Shown: positions 46,265-57,250 of the stretch, piece after piece
How positions within the stretch are numbered: the first letter of the stretch is position 1
Layout: each line of letters opens with the position of its first letter
Origin: Linanthus parryae
Taxonomy: Eukaryota; Streptophyta; Magnoliopsida; Ericales; Polemoniaceae
DNA length: 64,000 bases
Assembly (NCBI GenBank): GCA_023055425.1
Contig: JALGPY010000001.1
Coordinates: 145,105,368 to 145,169,367, forward strand
Reading direction: 5' to 3'
Translations under genes and position numbers: made by a program
The notes under the pieces: model-generated
What the model was told of the DNA's origin: nothing
What the model saw: only the letters and a program-made list of their open reading frames with translations
Database searches by the model: none

Positions 46265-48158
46265 TGAGAGGGGTCTTCGGCAGGGATGCCCCCTTTCTCC
46301 GTATTTATTTATGCTTTGCGGGGAAGCTCTCTCGCGTAGTCTATTAACAGCAACTCTAAACGGCATTTCGGGCCTTCGGGCTTCGAGGAATGGTCCGGTT
46401 ATTACCCACCTTCTCTTCGCGGACGATAGCATTATTTTATCTAAAGCTAAGGAGGGATAAGTTAATTACATTTTACAGATTTTACAAATCTACGAGAAGG
46501 CCTCTGGCCAAAAAATAAATTTGGAGAAAAGTTCTATTGTTTTCTCGCCTAACATTGATCAGCAGCGAGAGTCTCTTCTGAGAAATCTTTGTGGAGTGGA
46601 ATTAGTTGAATACCATGACCGTTACTTGGGGCTCCCTATGACGCTGGGCAAAAAAAATCTCGATTTCAGCTTCGTTATATAAAATGTGGAATAAAAATTT
46701 AAAGGCTGGAAAAGTAACTCCATTTCCTTTGCAGGTCGAGAAACCCTTATCAAAACAGTGGCACAAGCAGTACCCATATACTATGAGTTTCTTTAAACTC
46801 CCCCAATCAATCTGCAAAAATATTGAGAGCTTAAGTCGTAGATTTTTCTGGGGCCAAGAAGGGGATAATCAAAAGATAACATGGATAGCTTGGGATAAGT
46901 TGAAAAACAGCAAAGTAAATGGTCGTGTGGGTTTTAAGGATCTGCAATCCTTTAACCTCGCTATGCTTGGCAAGCAGTTATGGAGAATTATCAGCGAACC
47001 GCTATCGTTTCTAAGTCAAGTCCTCATCAAGAAATATTACAATCAGAATAGTGTATTACAGGTCAGTGCCACTTCTCAGCGTTCTTATACATGGAGGAGT
47101 ATCCTCGCAAGCAAGAACATCATCATCGAAGGGTTGAGATGGGGGATTGGTTCGGGAAGCCAAGTGAGAGCGTTCAGCGACCCCTGGCTGCCTAGGGATT
47201 ACCCTTACAAACCAATCATTGTAAACCCAAAGCAAGATTATCGGGTCAGCGAGTTCATCGACACAGTTCAGGGTAAATGGGATCAACAAAAGCTCCAACA
47301 AGTTATTTGGCCAGTGGATATCGAGGACATCAATAAAATCCCCATATCAACAAGCTTAGAAACGGACTATCCGCTATGTAATTTCACCGATTCAGGTCAA
47401 TATTCCATTCAAACGGGTTATCAGATAGCCCATAAATAGAGTGAGAGCAACAATCCAAACAGTCAATTTCAAAGCAATTATGCAGAGGAAGAGTGGCTAA
47501 ACAAATTCTGGAAGTTAAAGATTGCGAGACGAAACTTATACCCTGTGTGGAGAGGGTGGAGGAAAGCCTTACCGACAAAGGCGAATCTAGCTCAACGCAA
47601 AATCGATATCCCTCTAAAGTGCAGTTTTTGTGGTAAGGGCCCTGAAGATGAAACCCACATTTTTCTTAGATGTCCATTGGCTAAGGAGATTTGGAAAGTG
47701 GCCTCCCCTATTCAGGACCTGAAAGTAAAAGAAAGAGAGTTCAGAAACTGGTTTAAGAAAAAGATGAAGTTCACCAAAAACGAAGAAGATCTTGAACTCA
47801 TCTGCATGTGTCTCTCCGAGCTATGGAGTAATATAAATCAAAAGCTTTTCAACGGGAAATCTTTGCCGGCGCCGGAAATGGTCAGATCTGCTACCGAGAA
47901 GATTATAGCTTTCAGAAATGCTAGATCGAAGCCTCCTCCGTCGATCATCTCCCAATCTCAGTTATGGCGCCCACCAGATCCAGGTGTTTTGAAGATAAAC
48001 ATAGATGGTGCTTGGGATCCGAAAAGAGCAATCGCCGGCGCCGGAGGCATTATCAGGGACCATCAAGGCAAGTATATCGCAGGATTATCTCAATGGATTT
48101 CGTTCGGAACAAGGGCATGAACGGCGGAAGGGAAAGCTATCAAAGAAGGAGAAAAGTT
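46265..48158 (+). pseudogene. LINE-3 RT C-terminal half, zf-RVT and start of RNase H
   Basis: Visible are GLRQGCPLSPYLF, the catalytic FADDS motif (46417-46431), KYHDRYLGLP-like sequence, SRRFFWGQEGDNQKITWIAWDKL and GRVGFKDLQSFN. The zf-RVT domain with CSFCGKGPEDETHIFLRCPLA follows near 47620-47690. The RNase H start is INIDGAWDPKRA (catalytic Asp) and GAGGIIRDHQGKY at 47995-48080. A stop at 48118-48120 and several shifts (46300-46690) are present. The domain is then interrupted by a copia element. Confidence 0.87.
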
Positions 48159-48547
48159 TGCTAAGAACGAGACAGATATTTAACGTGGTTCACTAACGAA
48201 TTCGTAACGAACCCGCTAGCTCATCCACGACCAGAACCAGATATTTTATTGAGAAGAGAACCCGATTACAATGCACGTCGTGGACACAACGGCCACGGCG
48301 GCTACCCGAAACACCGCACCAGACACACTCACAAAAATCTCTCAAAGCACTAAGTGCTCTCTCAAAAAACGTCCTTGTGTGTCTTGTGTTACAAGACAAA
48401 GTCACTGTATTTTATAGACATGTGCCGGCAAAGTCTTGGGCACAAAGAAACAAAAAACACCTCCTCACAATACATGGAAATAATTCCATGCACAGTTTGA
48501 CCATAGCCCAAACATGCCAACTTTGATTCAAGGCAATATTCCTAACA
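48159..48547 (-). repeat. 3' LTR of the copia-type element
   Basis: Aligns with 51230-51626. Shared stretches include ATATTTAACGTGGTTCAC and TAACGAACCCGCTAGCTCAT. The outermost 12 bases differ from the other LTR. Confidence 0.88.
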
Positions 48548-48559
48548 AATCTCCACCTT

Positions 48560-49014
48560 GACTTGAATCATCTCATCAACCCTGAAATCAGAACCTGACG
48601 TTTCTCTTCTCAAACCTGAAACAGATGCGTCTCCCAGAACTTGAAACGAGCACGCCTCCCCAAACAGATGTTCCGCAGCTGTATGCAAAACCCGAATCGC
48701 TAAATTGTTGCTCCAACTACCATGCGTTCCTACAAAGAATGCGCCAGATGTGGATGCACTTCCAGAAATAGAAACAAGTGCTCCACCCAGAACCACACTC
48801 GAATGTATTCACTGAGACAGGACCGAATACATTCCAGATGCGCCCAGTTGCGCCAGACAGATGCACCATGACAAGTGCCCAGATGTCATTCAGACCAGAT
48901 GCACCAATGACGAGTGCTACAAATTGTCATGCCATATGCGCCCCGTATGCCTCAGACGCGCCAGATGCTCGCCAGAAACAGATACTGCCAGATGCGAGCT
49001 CAATGCGTGTCATG
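48560..49014 (-). repeat. Degenerate CCAGATGCGCC-type repeats in the copia interior (left block)
   Basis: The words CCAGATG, CAGATGC and GCGCCAGA recur many times at irregular spacing. The same words fill 50546-50900. Together they form the interior of an element without genes. Confidence 0.75.
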
Positions 49015-49019
49015 GTACA

Positions 49020-50540
49020 TGATGCGCAATTTACAGGCTATTCGCAAGTATACGAAATCAAGTAGTACCGGGTGTATTTCAACTCGGGTTGTCGATCCCA
49101 CAGAGACTATTTCGGGTTTTCTCACGTCGCCAGTTTTGGTTTAACCGAGTGTAATAACGAGGAGGGGTAGGCTGTGATTTGCAGTTTGCTAAACTAAAAA
49201 CAGAAATTAAAAACGTAAACGTAAATATTTGTTGTGACGTTTTCTGAAATAAGCTGAATCGGTTGCTACGATAATAGATGAGAACTAGGCTCCAGGATCC
49301 CCTAGGGTTTCTACAGATTTCAGTTTTTCGTTCGATTATGAAAGCACCCAGCAGTTTTCGATATCTGTGCAACGTACCAGTTGTGCAGTGACTTTTCAGC
49401 TTCCACACGTAATCCCGGTCCTGCAGACTTTCGGGTTCTTGTTAAGCTGCCTAAGTCTGCAGTCTCGGTCTAATCCTATTAGGGTTTCTAACCTGTCCGA
49501 ATGGCCCGGGTCAAATTCTCTAACAGTCGGTCTCACGTTTTTCGGTGCTAGCCCTATCTCCCTTTCTCTGGTCGGTCTATCAGGGTAAGGTACTAAATCC
49601 CGACTTTTCTTCCTAACCCTAACTTGATGTTTTCACCTAGAAGCTCGGGTCTATAGCAATCCTGGGTGATCAATCCTATCATGCATATACGATAATAATC
49701 AAAGCCAGAATAACAGATACAACTTGCTGAATTAAGATAACAATCATGAATCCATAAACGAAGTAGTCATAAAATCTGGATACGAAACCCTAGGTTCACC
49801 GAGAACCTAGGTAAGAAGTTTAGCTACGACTAGACATAATACTAAACACAGTTTCTGAATGTAAAGAGAGAGAACGAAATCGAACTAAGTCTTCGAATCT
49901 CGAATCGCTCTTTCGTGCTCTCCGTGAATGCTCTGACTTGCCCTTCGGTTGTGCTGAGAATTGTGTGTATCCAAAACGAGTCTGGACGAGTCTTTAAATA
50001 GTGCTGTTTTTCCCGAAACGCGTGCGCCAGATATTACGGAATCTGCCATCGGTCCACCGAATTTGAAAAAAAGTCAAACTGGCTGCGTATATACGCAAGG
50101 CTGCGTATATACGCAACCAGGGGCCAAAAATCCTCCCACCAGTGGTGATGGCCCTGCTTGGTCCTTTGGTGGGCCCGGTTGGGTCTCCTGGGTCCCACTC
50201 TTCTGCCTGATGCTCCCGGTTTGCCTCCCTTGGTGCTCTCCTGCTTTTCTGTGTTCCCGTCTTGGCCCGATCCTGTGCATGTTTCTCGAGACGGTCCCGA
50301 CTTGGTCCCGACACGCTTCCCGATGCACCTTCCGAACCTGTTCCTGAAAAGGCACACGAACGAAAACCCGCGATCATATCCAATAAAAGTAATAAATAAG
50401 CAGGAATCCCGAAAGTACAAATAAATGTTTCGTTCTAACTTCCCGAAGCATTCTAGGGCAATTTCTGGCAAAATACGCTATTTCCGACACAAACGCTCGT
50501 GAAATCAGGCTAAAAGATAACCCCTAATTGGGCGTTATCA
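49020..50540 (-). mobile_element. Solo LTR nested in the copia interior
   Basis: Begins TGATGCGCAATT and ends GGGCGTTATCA on +, with inverted termini, flanked by the exact 5-bp duplication GTACA (49015-49019 and 50541-50545). On minus it starts TGATAACGCCCAATTAGG. GCAAGTATACGA and TCGATCCCACAGAGAC near the left end recall LTRs of the Tat/Ogre group of Ty3/gypsy elements; that assignment is inference. It includes a doubled palindrome GCGTATATACGC (50085-50096 and 50103-50114). Confidence 0.83.
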
Positions 50541-50545
50541 GTACA

Positions 50546-50900
50546 CGCCCCAAAACCAGATGCACGCCAGAATAAACTCGTGCATAATGCGCGCCAAAAC
50601 CAAGAATCAGAACCAGATACGCGTGCCAGAAATCTCACGCGCCAGATGCTCCACGTCGTTGCTCCAACTCTAACGAGTTCCTGCAACACATGAGCCAGAA
50701 CCAGATTCAATTCACACGCCAGATGCTCCACGTTGGGAGCCGGATTTCGCCTGAACGACAATCGCCAAACGCCAGATGCGCGTGAATCGCCAGATTCGCG
50801 CCAGTACCGAATGTGTGCTGGATTCACCAGATCCCTTGCACGCCTAATCAGATGCGCGCCAGATTGCTCCGAACGGAGCCCGGATATCCCCCTTCATGGG
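50546..50900 (-). repeat. Degenerate CCAGATGCGCC-type repeats in the copia interior (right block)
   Basis: Continuation of the left block after the nested LTR, with ACGCGCCAGATGC and GAGCCAGAACCAGAT words. Confidence 0.75.
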
Positions 50901-51094
50901 GCTTCAGATGGTGGGTGTACCTGTTTTCTCTCTCACGATCAGATTGATCTTGATCGCCAAACCAGACATCGTTCTTGACGGAATCTCGAAACCCAACTTC
51001 CCGATAGCCTGCTCCACCTGAATCGTGAAACCATAGCTTTGAGTTCCACCAAAACGTGAAACCCTAGTTCCTGGCTCCACCCGGATCTTGGAAC

Positions 51095-51215
51095 CCCGGC
51101 TCTGATGCCAGTTTATTAAAACTGGTGATCCTCCTGACCTGGTTCTGATACCAGTTTGTTGTAACAAAACTCACGTTTCAGAGCTCTGTTACCAGTTTGT
51201 TATAAGCTGGGGGTA
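51095..51215 (-). repeat. Three primer-binding-site-like motifs next to the copia 5' LTR
   Basis: On + the motifs GGCTCTGATGCCAGTTTATT, GGTTCTGATACCAGTTTGTT and GAGCTCTGTTACCAGTTTGTT follow one another within 120 bp. Each resembles the complement of the initiator-tRNA-Met site. Only the middle one keeps the TGGTATCAGA core exactly. Confidence 0.65.
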
Positions 51216-51229
51216 TTCGAGCAAGAACG

Positions 51230-51626
51230 ATGAAAGCAAACAAGAACGAAACAGATATTTAACGTGGTTCACAAATGAATTCGTAACGAACCCGCTAGCT
51301 CATCCACGGCCAGTACCAGATATTTTATTGAGAAGTGAACCCGATTACAATGCACGTCGTGGACACAACGGCCACGACGGCTACCCGAAACACCGCACCA
51401 GACACACTCACAAAAATCTCTCAAAGCACTAAGTGCTCTCTCAAAAAACGTCCCTGTGTGTGTTGTGTTACAAGACAAAGTCACTGTATTTTATAAACAT
51501 GTGCCGGCAAAGTCTTGGGCACAAAGAAACAAAAAACACTTCCTCACAATACATGAAAATAATTCCATGCACAATTTGACCATAGCCCAAACATGCCAAC
51601 TTTGATTCAAGGCAATATTCTTAACA
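51230..51626 (-). repeat. 5' LTR of the copia-type element
   Basis: Complete copy ending TTCTTAACA on +. LINE RNase H sequence resumes at the next base. Confidence 0.88.
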
Positions 51627-51957
51627 GTGGAGACGGACGCTCTTGCGGTGGTCAAAGAAATGAAGAGCATTTGTGAAAGTGGAGTCGTCTCTTCGGAAGT
51701 TGGTCCTGCATTATATGAGGCTCTCGAACTCTCCAGTGAGTTCATGTACCGCCGTTTCAATTTTCGGAGAGGAAGACAAATCAAGCGGCCCATTTACACG
51801 CACGGTATGGGCTCGAATAATGGGCCGGGAAGTGTGTCATGGATTAGAGCCTCATTGGGCATCTAAGATTGTTAAAAATGATGTAATGGGCCTCGTAAGC
51901 CCAAACAAATTACCAGTTTATTAATACAATCCAATCTTTTCCTAAAAAAAAAAAATA
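51627..51957 (+). pseudogene. LINE-3 RNase H end and 3' UTR
   Basis: VETDALAVVKEMK carries the third catalytic Asp of RNase H and completes the domain begun at 47995. The C-terminal part has no conserved DALA-type block left. The 3' UTR ends in an A-run (51943-51955). Confidence 0.82.
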
Positions 51958-52320
51958 CGGACAAATCTTAAACTAAAAACTATACAGTACGCGGTTTAAT
52001 CGGTCCAATTCCAATTATATTTTGTACGATTTCAGTTCGGTCTATTTCAGATCTTTAACTCGTTCAATTCCGCCTGCAGTTTTCGAATTTGAGTTTTCAC
52101 CCGAAAATAAGTGGTGCTCAAAACTTAAGGACACCCCTATTTGAGGGAGCAAACGTGCAATTATTATAGTATACAAAAGGAAAGTACAGTTCGGATCTGC
52201 TAGATGATTAAGTGGACCACACACCACGTGGTGATGATGCGTCGCTCCTCCCAAATTGATCAAAACATACCCATCATCCCCCATAAAACATGCGCTGTAC
52301 CGAATCATACCCCACCGGTA
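51958..52320. other. Promoter region of the CDKF;4-like gene
   Basis: Non-coding sequence up to a TATA-like TTTATATAG at 52321-52329. A CACGTGG (G-box core) lies at about 52226-52232. Confidence 0.45.
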
Positions 52321-53286
52321 TTTATATAGTACAACCACCCAACGTCACGCAACGCGCAAATCATTCCTCGGTTTCTCATTCGGTCGCATCTCAATCTGCG
52401 TTGAGAGAGAGAGAGCATTTTTAGGTTTGAGCCTATTTCGTGGGTGGGGAGAGAGAAAGATCGTGGAGCTCTGGAGTCGGATCTCCTCTCCGTCCTCTGT
52501 TCCTCTCTAGGTTTATGCCCTTTACACCACAGGTAATCTCTCCGATTTGATTTTTGCGCATTCGTCGTTTCTGATTTTGATTCGTCTGTGTTGAATTTGG
52601 TTGAAGCTGATTTGATCTGAGTTATAGCTGAATCTGGCTCCACAGGTTAGGATTAACGATGCGTTTTTCGTAGATCTAGGGTTACGGATTCTGATTTTTT
52701 GTCGTTTCCTGATCCCGATTGAAGTTTCTGACCGATTGTGTTTTGTGCTTGTTAATGTTATGTGATATTGATCGTTAATGTTATGTGATATTGATTCTAA
52801 TTGGTGTTTCTGGTACTGGTACTGATATTTGATTCAAATTAGCTTAGGCTTTGTAAATAAAAACTTGCTAAGGAAATGAATCGGTTTTAAACTTGAGTCA
52901 ATAATGAATCATTTGGAATTGGCTTACTGGTTCATAGTCTCATTAATGACTGGGGTTCATGTTGTATTGATTCAGTTGGTAATGTCACATTGGTTAACGT
53001 TGCGGTTGCTCTGGCCTATTTATCTATTCCAGTAAATGGGGTGAAAATCCTCATAAGGTCTAATTTCGAAAGGGTGAATAGCTGAACGCCCAGCCATTAT
53101 TAGTTCGTGCAGCAAAGTTGCGAATTCCGTTTTGTCTCCAGACTAGATTCTAACATTCATTAGAATAAAGTAATCAAATTACACCGTTGTACTCGACAAA
53201 CTTCAGTTTTTAATCATGTCCATTTCTCAGTTTAAACCACTCGTCCCTCGTGTATAACAGCTGTTTGATCTTTTCCAATCATAATA

Positions 53287-53504
53287 CTCTTTCCGTCCCA
53301 GAGAAAGGTGCCCATGAAGATTGCCCTAGTTTGAAAAGTCTTTTATGCTCACATGCTTTTACGACATTACTCTTCACCATTTTGAAAGTATACTAATGGT
53401 GTCAAATCATCTATAGGGGTAATTTTGGAAAATCACTTGAATATACTGCTTTTATTAATCTACTACGTGTAAAAGTCCGTCAAGTCTTTCCGATACAGAG
53501 GGAG
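53287..53504. mobile_element. Stowaway-like MITE (Tc1/mariner type)
   Basis: Ends CTCTTTCCGTCCCAGA and, inverted, CTCCCTCTGTATCGGAAAGA, flanked by TA dinucleotides (53285-53286 and 53505-53506). This matches the CTCCCTCCGT terminus and TA target of Stowaway elements. Confidence 0.82.
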
Positions 53505-54035
53505 TATTAATCATGCATTTTGGAAGTTTAATAATGGTGTCAAAACGTACGTATGCATTTCGACAAGTTTATACTCTTACCATTGTTCTCATGGTGCAAA
53601 GTAGGAGCTAGCCAAAATCTGTTTGGTTTAGTTTTTATAAAATACTTACTATTTTAGAAGATGAGTAGTATATATGATAAATCAGCTAATCGAAAAAATA
53701 TGTAGTAATCAGCACTTCTCAAAATGTATCCGTGGTAATAAAATATCAAAAGCTTACATAGACATAATGATTTATTAATAAATTAAGTGACTGTAATTTT
53801 TGAGCAATTATATTTCCTTGAACCTGATCTCCATTTAATCAACGATACTGGAAATGGACTAAAAAAGAAGAATCCTACAAATTTATGAGTGTGAATTATA
53901 AGTATTCCTATAAACCAAAAAATTGCAATGAAAAGTGGTCGAAATTGCAATAGATGTGGGCTAGAAATCCATTGCACTTGTATTTGAAAGAGAGAATTTT
54001 AACGAGAGATATTTCCACTCAAGATATATAGTGAC

Positions 54036-54853
54036 CAAGGTTTCAAATATCGGCCAATATCGTACCGTACCGGGCGGTATGGAACGGTATCGGTAGGCAC
54101 CGAAACCGGTACGCCCGGTACGGTACGGGTGGACTGGATTCACATAGCAAACGTCCGGTACGTCCCGTTACACTCAGATTTCGGGCGATACGCTCCGTTT
54201 CGGTAAAATACCGGACTTGAAATTAGAGAAGAAAATGGAAGCAGAGGAAGAATAAGACGAATCAGAGGCCAAGGCGGAGGAAGAAGAAGACGAATCACCT
54301 ACCTGTGTGTTCTAATGGGTGAAAAATTGAAACCAAAGAAGGTCCTGACTCCCCGTTCTTCGCGTCGTCGTCGCTCGCCGTTCCTCTTTTTCTGCCTTTC
54401 CTCTTTGTCTGTCTCTGTCGTGACTTTGTGTGGTTTGTGGCTGTGTAACCTTATCTTCTTTCTTTTTTTTTTCTGTTCTTTATAAGTTGTGACTTTATCT
54501 CTATTCTTTTTACCTTATCTTTGACTTTTTTGACCTTATCTCACTGGCACGTACGTATATTTGCTTCCTACTGCAAGTAGGTAGGATTTGTTTGATTGGT
54601 GTCTTTTCTTTTAGCTTATGTTTTTGAACTTTTTTTTTGAAATCATGTTTTTTAACTTTTTTTTTGAAATCATGTTTTTTAACTTATATTAAAAAAAGAC
54701 AATGTTTTAAAAATACTTTTGTGCTTTTTTTTATGATTTTTAACATTCACGTGTTTTGTTCCCGATTCCCGTTACGATTTCTCCGATACGGGCCAGAACC
54801 GTTTTCCGCGACCGTTACCGATATGCCGGCCGATACTGTTATTTAAATCCTTG
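54036..54853. mobile_element. hAT-like non-autonomous element in the CDKF;4 leader intron
   Basis: Ends CAAGGTTTCAAATATCGG and, inverted, CAAGGATTTAAATAACAG, flanked by the 8-bp duplication ATAGTGAC (54028-54035 and 54854-54861). The arms are rich in ACCGTACCG and CGGTACGG words, reminiscent in composition (not in ends) of the element at 34130-36811. No transposase. Confidence 0.78.
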
Positions 54854-57250
54854 ATAGTGACCCTAATATATATCTGTTAAAATACATAACAAATTAACTA
54901 GCCTATTGTAGATGTTCTTATAGTTTTAGTGAATATGACAAATTGTCAAACCAATTATCATCCCGTAGTTAATGTGCATGCGCATTGCGCACGCCACATA
55001 TGCTATCATAGTATAATGGGATTCATGTGGGTATTCATCAATACAGTTCACTACCTCCAATCACGGCCATCATCTGCACACTGAAATTCCTTAGTGAGAA
55101 TGTGGGATTCGTTGGTATGAATGTGCCAAATTAATGTTGCCTATATCATGATATGTATTTGGAAAAGGAGTTGTGAATCCTATGTTAACAAATGTGAATA
55201 TAATGTGCAATAACCACAGAAAAGATTTAACAACTTCGATTTTTTGATTCGGTAAAAAAAATCCAGGGTTTATCCTGCGTAAAAGTTCAAGGCATGTCGA
55301 CCTAGTTACTTGTAGAAGTCTTATAGTGCTGTTGAGATGAAGATTATTAGGAACAAGCTACTAAGAGGCTGATATTTATATGCTTTCAGAATGAGCATTG
55401 AGTGGTGCCTCTATGTGTCAGTTCTCCGCGTTTACTAATTATATTATCGACCCTTCATTTGCCATGAAGGAGCGAAAAGGCCAATTGTAAATAGTGAGAC
55501 TTCACATTTGTATAAGTTAGTTACATGTTATGTAAGTTGGGGTGCAATAATCGTGGGGACACACACTTCCACTTCCCTTCAACTAAAAGATGTTTGGCAC
55601 GATCCTCTGCTCCGTGTTGCCTTTTCGTTTCTTTTTGCTCATTATACCAGATACCACGAGAAGAAACATCTAAACGAGCTTTTGATGGATGTGGTACTTT
55701 GAAATGTAGTATCACTTTTGTGGTACTTTCAAAATTGTGGGCTCAATTTTGTGTTTGCAATTGCAACATCTTTGTGAATTGGGAAATTTATCTCGGTTTC
55801 AGTAGATACTAGTCTTAAGCAAATTAGTAATTCAACAATAGTGGTTTTGGTGAATTTCAATTTTCAATAATTCTGGAGAAGCATATGGTAAGATCCGATA
55901 CAGAGAGATGAGTAACTTGTGTTCTTCTTGTAATGTTTTGTCTTCTTCTTGGTGTCGATAGAGAGGCTATGTATGACATGACAGAAGATGCTCTCTTCTG
56001 TAACGTGTGATTGCGCTTATGATTTGGATTCGTTACCAATTATGTATATTTATGTTAAGGTGTTTTTCGAGAATACATACCATTATACCAATTGCAATGT
56101 GATTCTGCTGCCTTTGTCATTTATATAATCGTATACCACCACTCTAAATTATTGTCGTCATGACAACAATTCATGCATTTACCGTAGTGATATAACGCTA
56201 TGTCGTCATTTCTGTTTGTGCTGTCAGGTTGTGACAGGATTCAATATCAAGGATTTAATTTCTTCTGTTAAGATATGGAAAAATTGTACCTGTGGTCAGA
56301 TATCTACCTATTTCAGAAATTTCCATTCCAGCAAGTGCTTGATTGGCGGTGTTTTATCCTTGGAGATTTCCTTCTTGTTTCCTTTGTCAACTGGACTTAG
56401 TGGACTCTTTCTCTTTAATGAACAATACAAGGGCCTTAATGCAAATGTCGTCTGAGATTGGTCTTGGGTCTCTTCTGCATATCTATGAGTAAGCAACTTA
56501 CTTTTTCTTACTTTGGATCCTGTGTGACATAAATTGACACATTTTTTTTATGCAGTGCGTAATTAATACATTTCTCCAGTCTTGGTCCTTGGAAATTCAA
56601 CTTCAGGGGTAATTATTTTTCCTTTTCTCAAGTCATTTAAAATTGCATTTTATCTCTGTGATCGACTAATGCTTTTTTCTTCCATTGTTGTTCTTACAGG
56701 GTTGAAGTCCAACCAAAAAGAAACTTAACGTAGTGTATATAACACAAGGTTGTGGAACAGAATCGGTGCAGTTTTAGTTCTCAGCTCCATGTTTCGTCTT
56801 ACTCGGTGATGGCTACTGGTTAGAGTCTCGCCAGAACCAGTGTTTCGCAAGCAATTATATGCGGGGTAGCAAGATTGCTGTCAGAGTTCATGATAGCGTC
56901 ATTTCACCTGGGCATAGTCTAGAGTGAAAGTTCGTACCAATCAGCTCTTGGGTATCTGAATATGTTTTGCACTACTGTACTCCCAGATGTCTCAAAATGT
57001 GGTCTCGGGCCCTCCGGTTTGGACTCCATGAATAAATCTATGAAGCCTGTTCATCAGAATCGTGCTGGTTTTGTGTTCACATATACTACAAGAGAAAATT
57101 GATGGTCGATTTTGCTAGTTCTGCCAGGCCGTTATTTCTATTTTGGTAGTCTTATAAAAAGTTATCTACTGAAGATACATGTCATAGGCATCCTTAATGT
57201 GCCAATCTTTCTTGACTAATTAAAGTATCAAGGGCTGTGAAATCTCAAGA

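Larger units (their letters stand above)
48159..51626 (-). mobile_element. Ty1/copia-type non-autonomous LTR retrotransposon, minus strand
   Basis: Two LTRs of about 390 bp in the same orientation (48159-48547 and 51230-51626), over 90 percent alike by eye. On minus each begins TGTTA(G/A)GAATATTGCC. The polypurine-like AAGGTGGAGATT sits beside the 3' LTR (minus strand of 48548-48560). Primer-binding-site-like motifs lie near the 5' LTR. The interior has no gag or pol, only CCAGATGCGCC-type repeats and a nested solo LTR. No matching 5-bp target duplication is left, so a few LINE codons were probably lost. Confidence 0.83.
38640..51957 (+). mobile_element. LINE-3: L1-type retrotransposon expanded by five insertions
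   Basis: Parts in order: 5' UTR (38640-38731), ORF1 (38732-40031), endonuclease (40028-40622 and 41206-41300), linker (41300-42054), RT (45195-45758, 46265-47430), zf-RVT (47500-47700), RNase H (47975-48158 and 51627-51740), 3' UTR and an A-run (51943-51955). A GACAAATC motif occurs just 5' (38634-38641) and just after the A-run (51959-51966); it may be the target duplication. Inserts: a hAT-like MITE, a gypsy solo LTR, a fold-back LTR derivative, and a copia element with a further LTR inside. Confidence 0.88.
52345..57250 (+). other. 5' leader of the CDKF;4-like gene with a long intron
   Basis: A pyrimidine- and GA-rich leader exon (about 52345-52532) ends at TACACCACAG|GTAATCT. The start codon is 4.7 kb further. 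Other leader exons may begin at 56228 (CTGTCAG|GTTGTGAC) and 56700 (TTCTTACAG|GGTTGAAG); these are splice-consensus guesses. The intron holds a Stowaway-like MITE and a hAT-like element. The short frames within (for example 55508-55702 and 56216-56455) resemble no protein. Confidence 0.5.

Noticed and set aside
49961..50471. Several overlapping 90-145-residue ORFs on both strands
   Set aside because: They lie in the GC-rich part of a nested solo LTR, run in many frames at once and have no domain.
55508..56455. Small coding genes in the kinase leader region (55508-55812, 56216-56455)
   Set aside because: No family resemblance; they fall in a probable UTR or intron.
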